Positions 56,806 to 64,000 of a stretch of DNA of 64,000 nucleotides are shown here, in pieces (the first letter of the stretch is position 1; each line of letters starts with the position of its first letter). Origin of the DNA: DATFDN01 sp963756545 (GTDB taxonomy: Bacteria; Pseudomonadota; Alphaproteobacteria; Acetobacterales; Acetobacteraceae); the NCBI GenBank assembly GCA_963756545.1, contig CAVWNY010000001.1, positions 434,001 through 498,000 of the forward strand, written 5' to 3'. Position numbers and translations under genes: made by a program. The notes beneath the pieces are model-generated. The model did not search any database, was not told the DNA's origin, and saw only the letters and a program-made list of their open reading frames with translations.

Positions 56806-59306
56806 CACCGCCGCAGCGCGGCCAGCGCGGCGAACGGACCTTGGGCCGCTGCGCGACGGGATGGCGGCGCGGGCGGAACCGGCCGAGGCCGGCGCGGGGC
56901 CAGCAGCATCGGCGGCGTCGGGGGTCCGTACACCGCGTCGGCCAGAGTGCCGCCGGGCAGCAGACGAAAGCCGAGCCGGCGCAGCATCGCCGGCAACAGC
57001 GCGGTCGTGATGGAGAACCGAGACGCCAGTCCGGCGGGCAGCGCGATCGCGCCGCGTCGCGCCGCCCAGGCCAGTTCGGCGGTGATGCGTTCGGCCACAT
57101 CGAGCCGGACCAGCACCGGCCCGGCCTCCAGCCATCCCATCGCCTCGGCGAAGCCCGCCGGCCATGCGGCGGGAGGGGTCAGCGAGACCAGTCCGGCCGC
57201 CGGAAGATCAGGAATCGGCATGTCGCGGCGCAGCGACCAGAGCCGGGCGCGCATGGTGGTCGCCCGGGGTTTCAGCAAGGCGGGGAGGAACAGCGCGAAG
57301 CGCCCCGCCGTCACGCCAAGCGCCTTGAGCTGGCGCCGCAGCTCCGCGTCCTGGCCCTCCGCGACGTCGCCCGGAATGAGGCCGAGCGCCTCCTCCAGCC
57401 GATGCAGCGGGCCGCGCAACGGGGGGTCCGCGGCGGCGCGGACGGAGGCGGCGAAGAGTGGGGCGAGATCGTTCCGGACCGCGTCCTCGATCCAGCCTTG
57501 CAGGCGTGCCCGCAGGCGCTCCCGCTGGACGCCGTCCAGGTACTCGCTGTCCAGCATCTCCATGCGCGGTCGAAGCGCGCTCGCGCCGGAGCGCAGGCGG
57601 GCGATCGGCTGGGCATCCCACAGGACCCGATGATCCGGCGTGAGGCTGAAGGCCGCGTCCCCCGCCGTCTCGGCCTCCGTCACCCGGCGCGGCATCTCCT
57701 CGCGCAGCGCGCGCCGGGCGGCGCGCAGCACCACCCGGCGCTCCTCCCCGGCGGTGGCGGGATCGGGGAAGAAGCTGAAGCCGCCGATCTGGCCGACGGG
57801 GTGGCCCTCGACCACCACATGACCGCCGCGCGTCACAGCCGACAGGAGGTCCTTCCCGTTCGTCTCGTCCAGCCGACGCATCAGGTGCGCCGCCCGCCGG
57901 TCCACGAAGCGGGCGGTCAGTCGCTCGTGCAGCGCGTCCGACAGCAGGTCCTCGACCTCGCGGGCGCGGGCCTGCCAATGCGCGGCATCGCTTACCCAAT
58001 CGGCGCGGGCCGCGACATAGGACCACACCCGCACGCCGGCCAGCCGCTGCATCAGGGTGTCGATGTCGCCCTCGGGTCGGGCGAGGCCGGCGATCTGCCC
58101 AGCGAGCCAGTCGGTCGGCAGCGTGCCCTCGGTCGCCAGATGAGTGAACACGCGCGCGCAGAGCTGGTGGTGGGTCTCGTCCGCCAGCTTGCGAAAATCC
58201 GGAATTTGGGCCGCCTCCCACAGCAGACGGACCCGCGCCCGGCCCCGGGCGAGCCGCCGGATGTCGGGATCGCGCGCCAGCGCGGCCAGGGTTTCGAGGT
58301 CCGAGGCGTCGTTGCCCTTCACCAGCCCCGGTCCCGGCACCGGGGCGAGCAGCCTATCGAGCAGGGCATCGACGGTCCCGAAGGCGAGGTCGGCGTTGCG
58401 CCAGCAGAGATGGTCCAGGGCCTCGAAGCTGTGCGCCTCGACCTGCGCCACCATCTCGTCGGGAATTTCGGGACAGTCGCCCGTCATGCCGAAGGTGCCG
58501 TCGCGCATCCCGCGCCCGGCGCGCCCGGCGATCTGGGCGATCTCGGCGGGGGCGAGGCGGCGGATGCGGTGGCCGTCGTGCTTGGTGATGCCGGCGAAGG
58601 CGACGTGATCGACGTCCATGTTCAAACCCATCCCGATCGCGTCGGTGGCGACCAGGAAATCGACCTCCTTGTCCTGATAGAGCGCCACCTGCGCGTTGCG
58701 GGTGCGCGGGCTCAGCCGGCCCATCACGACCGCGCAGCCGCCGCGCCGGCGGCGGATCAGCTCGGCGATCGCATAGACCTCGGCGGCGCTGAAGGCGACC
58801 ACGGCGGTGCGCGGCGGCAGCTTGGTGAGCTTGGCCTTGCCGGTGAAGGTGAGTTGCGACAGGCGCGGCCGCGTCTCCACGCTGGCCTGCGGCACCAGCC
58901 GGTGCAGCAGCGGCCGGATCGTCTCGGCCCCCAGGAACATCGTCTCGACCAGCCCGCGCGCGTGCAGCAGCCGGTCGGTGAACACGTGCCCCCGGTCGGC
59001 ATCGGCGCAGAGCTGGATTTCGTCCACCGCCACGAACTCGGCCGCGCGGTCGAGCGGCATGGCCTCGACCGTGCAGGAATACCAGCGCGCGCCGGGGGGC
59101 ACGATCTTCTCCTCCCCGGTGATCAGCGCGACGCTGCGGACGCCCTTGCGCGCGACCATGCGGTCGTAGTTCTCGCGGGCTAGCAGCCGCAGCGGGAATC
59201 CGATCACGCCGGAGGCGTGCGCCAGCAGCCGTTCGATGGCGAGGTGGGTCTTGCCGGTGTTGGTTGGGCCGAGAACGGCCTTCACGCGCGCGTCAAAGGC
59301 GTACAT
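56805..59306 (-). CDS. SUV3-like superfamily 2 RNA helicase
   Basis: The 833-residue protein has Walker A GPTNTGKT (13-20), the DEAD-type box VDEIQ (about 94-98), and the motif VI-like QIAGRAGRGMRDG. It also has the LVATDAIGMGLNMDVDHVAF segment characteristic of the SUV3/mitochondrial degradosome helicases kept in alphaproteobacteria. The C-terminal half is a helical bundle with an Arg/Pro-rich tail. It would unwind RNA in degradation or maturation. It is the first of a helicase-S4 pair, divergent from htpG. Confidence 0.92.
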   Translation of the reverse strand: MYAFDARVKAVLGPTNTGKTHLAIERLLAHASGVIGFPLRLLARENYDRMVARKGVRSVALITGEEKIVPPGARWYSCTVEAMPLDRAAEFVAVDEIQLCADADRGHVFTDRLLHARGLVETMFLGAETIRPLLHRLVPQASVETRPRLSQLTFTGKAKLTKLPPRTAVVAFSAAEVYAIAELIRRRRGGCAVVMGRLSPRTRNAQVALYQDKEVDFLVATDAIGMGLNMDVDHVAFAGITKHDGHRIRRLAPAEIAQIAGRAGRGMRDGTFGMTGDCPEIPDEMVAQVEAHSFEALDHLCWRNADLAFGTVDALLDRLLAPVPGPGLVKGNDASDLETLAALARDPDIRRLARGRARVRLLWEAAQIPDFRKLADETHHQLCARVFTHLATEGTLPTDWLAGQIAGLARPEGDIDTLMQRLAGVRVWSYVAARADWVSDAAHWQARAREVEDLLSDALHERLTARFVDRRAAHLMRRLDETNGKDLLSAVTRGGHVVVEGHPVGQIGGFSFFPDPATAGEERRVVLRAARRALREEMPRRVTEAETAGDAAFSLTPDHRVLWDAQPIARLRSGASALRPRMEMLDSEYLDGVQRERLRARLQGWIEDAVRNDLAPLFAASVRAAADPPLRGPLHRLEEALGLIPGDVAEGQDAELRRQLKALGVTAGRFALFLPALLKPRATTMRARLWSLRRDMPIPDLPAAGLVSLTPPAAWPAGFAEAMGWLEAGPVLVRLDVAERITAELAWAARRGAIALPAGLASRFSITTALLPAMLRRLGFRLLPGGTLADAVYGPPTPPMLLAPRRPRPVPPAPPSRRAAAQGPFAALAALRR

Positions 59307-59541
59307 GGGGCGATGTTTGGGGCTGGATGAGGCGAATGCAAGGCGGAAGACTACGAGACCGGCCCCATCCTAAGTCCCCTCGGCCGCTCTCGCGAGCCGG
59401 TCCAGCGTTCCGACCGGCTCCAACGCGGATATCGATCCAGCACAGCTCGTTGCCGGATGGGATGGGGCCTCCGGTTTCGTGTGCATAGGTTGAATCTCGC
59501 CGCCGACGCGCGCATATCGCCGCGCGCACGGAGGAGTGAGC

Positions 59542-61371
59542 ATGGACGCCGCGACGGACACCCCGGAAACCCTCAACTTCGGCGCCGAGGTCGGGCGCCT
59601 GCTCGATCTCGTCGTCCACTCGCTCTATTCGGAACGCGAGATATTCCTTCGCGAGCTGGTCGCCAACGCCGCCGACGCGATCGACCGGCGCCGGTTCGAG
59701 GCGCTGACCGACCCCACGCTCGCGCCTCCCGCCGAGGCGAAGATCCGCCTGGTGCCCGATAAGCGCGCGCGCACCTTGCTGATCGCCGACGAGGGGATCG
59801 GCATGACACGCCAGGAACTGATCGAGAATCTAGGCACCATCGCGCGCTCCGGCACGCGCGCCTTCGGCGAGCGTCTCGCCGAGGCGAAGCCCGAAGATCG
59901 CCCTGGCCTGATCGGCCAGTTCGGCGTCGGCTTCTACGCCGCCTTCATGGTGGCCGAGCGGGTGGAGGTCATCTCGCGCAAGGCGGGCGCCGAGACGGCG
60001 TTCACGTGGACCTCCGACGGCAGCGGCTTCACCGTGGCGCCGGCACGACGCGAGCGGGCGGGCACGGACGTGCTTTTGCACATGCGCGCCGACGCCGACG
60101 AATACCTCGATCCGGCGCGGCTGGAGACGGTCGTCCGCCGCTGGGCCGACCACATCACGGTGCCTATCACCATCGCCCGCGAGGGCAAGGACCTGCCGGC
60201 GAACGAGGGCACCGCGCTCTGGCGCAAGTCGCGTGCCGAGGTTCCCGAGCGATCCTATGCGGAGTTCTTCCAGCATCTTGGACATATCTTCGACAAGCCG
60301 TGGGCGACGCTGCACTGGCGCGCGGAGGGAGTGCTGGAATACTTCGCGCTGCTGTTCATTCCCGGCACGCGGCCTTTCGATTTTCTGGATCGCGAGCGGG
60401 AATCACGCGTGCGCCTGCACGTCCGCCGCATGTTCATCACCGACCACGCCGAGCTGCTGCCGCCCTGGCTGCGCTTCGTCGAGGGGGTGGTAGACACCGA
60501 AGACCTGCCGCTGAACGTCTCGCGCGAGATGCTGCAGACCACGCCGGTGCTGGCGCGCATCCGCAAGGCCCTGATCGGGCGCGTGATCTCCGAGCTGAAG
60601 GCACGCGCGAAGGACCCGGCGGACTACGCCAAGTTCTGGGAGGCCTTCGGCCCGGTCCTGAAGGAGGGCGTGTTCGACGATCCCGAGCACCGCGCCGACA
60701 TCGCCGGGCTGCTGCGCTTCCGCTCCTCCGCCCCAGATCAGGCGGGGTGGACATCGCTCGCCGACTATCTCGGGCGGATGCAGCCGGGGCAGGAGGCGAT
60801 CTATTATCTCGTCGGCGACGACACCGACGCGCTGGCCGCCTCGCCGCAGCTCGAGGGCTTCCGGGCGCGGAAATTGGAGGTGCTGCTGCTCGCCGATTCG
60901 ATCGACGCCTTCTGGCCCGACCGGCTGGGCGCGTTCGAGGGCAAGAAACTCCGCAGCGTGACCCAGGCCGCGGCCGAACTCGACAAGGGCGCCGACCTGC
61001 CCGACATCTCCCCGCTGCTGGCGGCGCTGAAGACGGCGCTGGTCGATCAGGTCTCGGAGGTGCGTGCGACCGGGCGCCTGACCGACAGCGCGGCCGTGCT
61101 CGCCGCCTCCGGCACTGGGCCCGACCTTCAGATGCAGCGCCTGCTGCGCCGCTCCGGCCGGGGCGGCCCGCCCGCTCGCCCGGTGCTGGAGATCAATCCG
61201 CGCCACGCCCTGATCGAGGCGCTGGGACGGCGCCGGCAGGACACCGACCTGATCGCCGAGGCCGCCCTGACCTTGCTCGACCTCGCCCGCGTCCAAGAGG
61301 GCGAGCCGCCGCGCGATCCCGCCCGCTTCGCCCGCCGCGTGAGCGACCTGCTCGCCACCAGTTTGGAATAA
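59542..61371 (+). CDS. htpG: Hsp90 chaperone HtpG
   Basis: The 609-residue protein starts with LNFGAEVGRLLDLVVHSLYS and EIFLRELVANAADAIDRRRF. The second keeps the Hsp90 Asn and Glu for ATP binding, with Ser replaced by Ala. IADEGIGMTRQELIENLGTI and the ATP lid IGQFGVGFYAAFMVAER follow, then the middle domain (FEGVVDTEDLPLNVSREML-like region) and a dimerisation part. It refolds stress-damaged clients. ACGGAGGAGTGAGC precedes the ATG; GTG 59536 is possible. A diverging helicase lies 230 bases upstream. Confidence 0.96.
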   Translation: MDAATDTPETLNFGAEVGRLLDLVVHSLYSEREIFLRELVANAADAIDRRRFEALTDPTLAPPAEAKIRLVPDKRARTLLIADEGIGMTRQELIENLGTIARSGTRAFGERLAEAKPEDRPGLIGQFGVGFYAAFMVAERVEVISRKAGAETAFTWTSDGSGFTVAPARRERAGTDVLLHMRADADEYLDPARLETVVRRWADHITVPITIAREGKDLPANEGTALWRKSRAEVPERSYAEFFQHLGHIFDKPWATLHWRAEGVLEYFALLFIPGTRPFDFLDRERESRVRLHVRRMFITDHAELLPPWLRFVEGVVDTEDLPLNVSREMLQTTPVLARIRKALIGRVISELKARAKDPADYAKFWEAFGPVLKEGVFDDPEHRADIAGLLRFRSSAPDQAGWTSLADYLGRMQPGQEAIYYLVGDDTDALAASPQLEGFRARKLEVLLLADSIDAFWPDRLGAFEGKKLRSVTQAAAELDKGADLPDISPLLAALKTALVDQVSEVRATGRLTDSAAVLAASGTGPDLQMQRLLRRSGRGGPPARPVLEINPRHALIEALGRRRQDTDLIAEAALTLLDLARVQEGEPPRDPARFARRVSDLLATSLE

Positions 61372-61453
61372 TCGGCCTCGCGTGACGGGTCGGGCGGGCG
61401 GCGCTACGGCGCCACTGCCGAGGATGACGGTACAGGTCGTCCACGATCGGCGA

Positions 61454-61560
61454 GATTTCCGGAAATGTATCCCGGCTTCGTCCTGATCTCGCCGAAGTTT
61501 CGTGCCCGCTTCGCGGTACCTTCCGGGACACGAATGACCCTCGGGTGTCTCCTCCCCTCT
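61454..61560 (+). promoter_or_regulatory. Upstream element A with a perfect 12-bp palindrome
   Basis: ATTTCCGGAAAT (61455-61466) is a perfect palindrome. The roughly 100 bases from here, with CGCCGAAGTTTCGT, CTTCCGGGACACGAATGACC and GGTGTCT in order, match a similar stretch before the DUF1127 gene (62851-62958). Both lie upstream of a start codon. This looks like a shared control region. Confidence 0.5.
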
Positions 61561-61606
61561 GCCCGCGGCGCTTCAGGCGCCGCCCACGGAACGGGGGACA
61601 ACCGCA

Positions 61607-62146
61607 ATGCTGCAACAGCCGACATCCGACATTTCGCCGCTTCCCGCGATCGACACCCTGCTGTCGCCCTCCTCGCGGCCCTGCCTGCTGATCCGCCGCC
61701 TCGAGCATAACGATCGCGCCGCGCTGGCGGCTCACCTCATCGGCTTGCCGCGGGCGGATCGCCGCACCCGTTTCAGCGGCCATCTTCACGACGAAGCGAT
61801 CCAGCTTCACTGCGATGACTTGGACCTGGAGGACACAGTCTGCTTTGTCGCGTTTGATACGGCCGGCGCTGTGGTCGGCGCGGCACTCGGCTTCACTTGC
61901 GGCGTCGGTCATCGCCGCTGGTTCGCCGAGATCGCCGTGAGTGTTGCCCCGGAGCACCGCCGTCGTGGCCTCGGGGCGGACCTCGTGGCCCGTGTCTGTG
62001 ACGCTGTCTCGGCGCGCGGCGCGAATGCCGCCGTGTTCGAATTCGACCCGTCCAACGTCGCGATCCGGGGCTTGGTCCGCCATCTCGGCGGGCAGGTCGC
62101 GCCATGCGCCGATTCCTGCGAGATCCCCCTGTCGGCACTCAACTGA
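61607..62146 (+). CDS. GNAT-family N-acetyltransferase
   Basis: The 179-residue protein carries the GNAT core. EIAVSVAPEHRRRGLGADLV is the acetyl-CoA loop (Q/RxxGxG/A form RRRGLGA), and AVVGAALGFTCGVGHRRWFA is the preceding strand pair. The first 45 residues are less typical, with NDRAALAAHLIGLPRADRRT matching a fold entry seen in stress-linked GNATs. Substrates cannot be predicted. It shares a similar upstream region with the DUF1127 gene. Confidence 0.82.
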   Translation: MLQQPTSDISPLPAIDTLLSPSSRPCLLIRRLEHNDRAALAAHLIGLPRADRRTRFSGHLHDEAIQLHCDDLDLEDTVCFVAFDTAGAVVGAALGFTCGVGHRRWFAEIAVSVAPEHRRRGLGADLVARVCDAVSARGANAAVFEFDPSNVAIRGLVRHLGGQVAPCADSCEIPLSALN

Positions 62147-62149
62147 GCT

Positions 62150-62824
62150 GTGCTCATGCAAGGCTTGCGGGGCGGTCTCCCAAGACGCGCCGCGTCGGCC
62201 CGCGCTCCCCGCGGCTCCATCGAGCCCAGTTTGCGGCTGGCCGAGGTCGCGCGCTCCCGGGCCAAGCCAACCCAGAGCCTCACCGCCTATGACCTCTACC
62301 TCCGCGCACTGCCACACCGCTTCGCGATGCAGGAGGGCAACGATGAGGCGCTGCGCCTGCTCCGCCGGGCCATCGCCATCGACCCCGGTTTCGCCGCCCC
62401 CAAAGGCACGCTGGCGGGCCTGCACACCCTGCGTGCCACCCAGGGCTGGGCCGGCCCGGGCGACGCGGAGACGGCGCGGGGGCGGTGGAGCGTCTTGAGC
62501 GGGCGATGCGCCTCAGCCCGGTCGATCCAGCGGAATCTTATGCCGTCACGGCGCTCGGTTACGCCAGGTTTCTGCTGCGTCGTTATACCGAGGCCGTGGA
62601 AGTGGCGCATCGTGCTCTCGGCGACCGACCGGCGTTTTCGCCAGCGCACCGGCTCCTGGTGGCAAGCCTCGCCCAGCTCGGCGACCCGTTGGCCGCCAAG
62701 GAGGCACTGAGGTACGCTGCTCGCTCTTGGGCCGGGCCACACGGTTCCGGCAGCCAGGGCGCGCACCTCGATGCGCGATCCGGCGCTGTTCGAAGGACTG
62801 GGCGAGGCGGGCATGCCGGAATAG
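62150..62824 (+). pseudogene. Decayed C-terminal part of a winged-helix/adenylate-cyclase-type TPR protein
   Basis: Three frames must be joined. The first has PTQSLTAYDLYLRALPHRFA and DEALRLLRRAIAIDPGFAAP, the typical opening of the TPR half of large regulators in Acetobacteraceae. After a shift near 62480 comes ERAMRLSPVDPAESYAVTAL with LLVASLAQLGDPLAAKEAL. After another shift near 62740 comes SMRDPALFEGLGEAGMPE, the usual C-terminus. The N-terminal half is missing. It is probably the tail of a duplicated relative of the winged-helix gene beginning at 63604. Confidence 0.75.
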
Positions 62825-62850
62825 CGGCGAAAACGCCCGGGGATCGGTAA

Positions 62851-62958
62851 GACTTCCGAAGTGGTAAGCCCGCTTCGACGTATCTTCGCCGAAGCTTCGT
62901 CGCTTCATCCTGCCAAACTTCCACGACATGAACGCCCCCGTGGTGTCTTCTTCCCGAC
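62851..62958 (+). promoter_or_regulatory. Upstream element B, similar to element A
   Basis: ACTTCCGAAGT (62852-62862) is a near-copy of the element A palindrome. It is followed by AAGCCCGCTTCG, CGCCGAAGCTTCGT, CTTCCACGACATGAACGCCC and GGTGTCT at nearly the same spacing as in element A. It ends about 30 bases before the DUF1127 start codon. The order and spacing make a common origin likely. Confidence 0.5.
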
Positions 62959-62986
62959 GCCGAAGGCAAAACGTCAGGAGACCACG

Positions 62987-63214
62987 ATGTCGGCTCGTTC
63001 AATCGCTCCCTTCCAGTTCACGTCCGCCCCGATCGCGCGCGCCGGATTGCTTCGCCGCATCTTGGCTCGCGGCGCGCAACTGATTGCGCTCTGGCGCCAA
63101 CGCGCGGCCGACCGCGCCGAACTGGCGCAAATGAGCTACCGGGATTTGCGCGATATCAGGCTCAACCCCGCAGATGCACGGGACCAGGCGCGCACGCCGT
63201 TCTGGCGGGGTTAG
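62987..63214 (+). CDS. DUF1127-family small protein
   Basis: The 75-residue protein ends in the DUF1127 domain: LIALWRQRAADRAELAQMSY and RDLRDIRLNPADARDQART. The Arg-rich helix and the conserved ALxxMxxRxLxDIGL-type core are characteristic. Small DUF1127 proteins of alphaproteobacteria act in phosphate, carbon and stress adaptation through RNA binding. CAGGAGACCACG precedes the ATG at 62987. Confidence 0.85.
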   Translation: MSARSIAPFQFTSAPIARAGLLRRILARGAQLIALWRQRAADRAELAQMSYRDLRDIRLNPADARDQARTPFWRG

Positions 63215-63603
63215 CCCGAACCGGCGACGCGCTCGCCGCGGACGATCTGGAAACAAAGCCGCCTGAAAGGAGACCACTCATGCTCGCATTCTCGGCCGCA
63301 AGACCGATATCACGACGCCGGCGCAGACGGGGAGCAACCAATGCACCGTCGAAACTTCGGCACCCGGGTTAGCCGAAAGCACGACTGTGGATGACTTCCC
63401 CGCCCTGTCATATGTCGGGCAAATGGTTATAAACGCAACGCCCGTCACATTCTGCTTCGTGGTGGACTGGATGAGCGTCGGTATCCCCAGACGCGCCGCG
63501 TCGGCCCGCACCGGCGCAGCTTGGAGAATCTTGACATCGGCGCCATGGCCTTCGTGAATCGCACGGCCCGGAGGGCGAGCAAGTGCGCCAGGGGGACCGA
63601 CGG
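63215..63603. other. Gap with decayed sequence before the winged-helix gene
   Basis: About 390 bases hold no clear gene. A 30-codon frame at 63280-63372 follows a strong AAAGGAGACCACTC but has only an Arg-rich sequence and no family. A 21-base stretch AGACGCGCCGCGTCGGCCCG + C at 63489-63509 also occurs at 62183-62203 in the neighbouring pseudogene. No promoter could be fixed. Confidence 0.5.
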
Positions 63604-64000
63604 ATGGATGTGGACGCACCAGGGCCAAAGGGCACCGTCTATCGCTTCGACTGTTTCACGCTCGACCTCATCCGTGGCGCATTGCTGGCGGCGGGCGGAA
63701 CCGAGGTCGCGCTGCGCCCGAAAGCCTTCGCGCTGTTGCGCCGGTTGGTCGAGAACGCCGGGCGCCTGATCGAGCGCGACGAGATCATGGCGGCGATCTG
63801 GCCCGGGGTCATCGTCACCGACGACAGCGTCACCCAGGTCGTCAAGGAGGTCCGCCGGGCTCTCGGCGACGGCGAGCAGCGGCTGCTGCGCACCGTGCCG
63901 CGCCGGGGCTTCCTGTTCGCCGCCGAGGTGTCGCGCATCGACGACAAGGCAACCCTGGTCGTGCTTCCCCCCGCGCCCGACCCGGCGCCGACGGAACCGG
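63604..64000 (+). CDS. Winged-helix DNA-binding regulator, N-terminal part, cut by window edge
   Basis: The first 132 residues show an OmpR/CadC-type winged helix: YRFDCFTLDLIRGALLAAGG, then RPKAFALLRRLVENAGRLIE, AAIWPGVIVTDDSVTQVVKE and RRALGDGEQRLLRTVPRRGF with the wing hairpin. In related genomes this head is followed by a TPR or cyclase-like part; the rest lies beyond the window. AGGGGGACCGACGG precedes the ATG. It is probably a transcription factor whose C-terminus senses a signal. Confidence 0.85.
   Translation, partial: MDVDAPGPKGTVYRFDCFTLDLIRGALLAAGGTEVALRPKAFALLRRLVENAGRLIERDEIMAAIWPGVIVTDDSVTQVVKEVRRALGDGEQRLLRTVPRRGFLFAAEVSRIDDKATLVVLPPAPDPAPTEP

Noticed and set aside
56841..59183. 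780-codon plus-strand frame opposite the helicase
   Set aside because: Gln/His/Arg-rich shadow; the helicase motifs on the minus strand are unambiguous.
63278..63628. 116-codon minus-strand frame in the gap before the winged-helix gene
   Set aside because: Partly plausible hydrophobic stretch, but it runs antisense into the start of a clear gene and has no family or ribosome site.

Overview
The window is 64 kb of very G+C-rich DNA from an alphaproteobacterium, most likely Rhodospirillales and probably Acetobacteraceae. That placement rests on gene content: the bolA / J-domain / cobS / cobT block, DUF1013, DUF1192 and DUF465 small proteins, the order CarD - 7Fe ferredoxin - S4 protein - SUV3-like helicase, and winged-helix/TPR proteins. 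I saw no rRNA, tRNA, CRISPR array or complete transposon.

Positions 1-20000 are an exopolysaccharide (EPS) region. It holds a flippase cut by the left edge, a sigma-54 activator without a receiver domain, a phosphoribosyltransferase-HAD pair, two GT4 glycosyltransferases, an acyltransferase, and an exported beta-helix protein. The assembly core follows: a BY-kinase-like ATPase without a P-loop, a GumC/Wzc-like co-polymerase, a Wza-like lipoprotein and a WcaJ-type initiating transferase. A leaderless glycoside-hydrolase-like protein with 120-residue tandem repeats is transcribed divergently. Next to it a lipoprotein/TPR gene is disrupted across a 15-bp minisatellite. The likely logic is initiation on undecaprenyl phosphate, extension and decoration, flipping, length control and export, followed by trimming outside the cell.

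Positions 20000-30000 are mostly housekeeping: an LLM oxidoreductase, a ribbon-helix-helix protein, an Lrp regulator, bolA, a J-domain protein, cobS/cobT (aerobic cobaltochelatase), an acetate-transporter-family protein, small alphaproteobacterial proteins, and purE-purK. purK carries a single-base insertion.

Positions 30000-40000 hold a membrane formate dehydrogenase (alpha, four-cluster beta, NrfD-like anchor). Its alpha gene has an in-frame UGA in the selenocysteine context, followed by a good bacterial SECIS hairpin, and a separate one-base insertion. About 5 kb further on, a carboxymuconolactone decarboxylase/AhpD-like gene also has an in-frame UGA, at the second cysteine of its CxxC motif, again followed by a SECIS-like hairpin. 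It is a candidate second selenoprotein.

Positions 40000-53800 are accessory metabolism: an acyl carrier protein with an FkbH-like enzyme, an amidase, a sugar epimerase, a PPOX-fold protein, an IlvD/Edd dehydratase, an asparagine-synthetase-like amidotransferase of atypical base composition next to a group II intron remnant, a carboxylesterase with an AAHS transporter, an L,D-transpeptidase, and ribA. Positions 54000-61400 hold an OmpR-type response regulator, CarD, ferredoxin, S4 protein, helicase and HtpG. The right end is a decayed, duplicated area with a GNAT gene, a broken TPR gene, a DUF1127 gene and the start of a winged-helix regulator. Two of these genes share a similar upstream element of about 100 bp.
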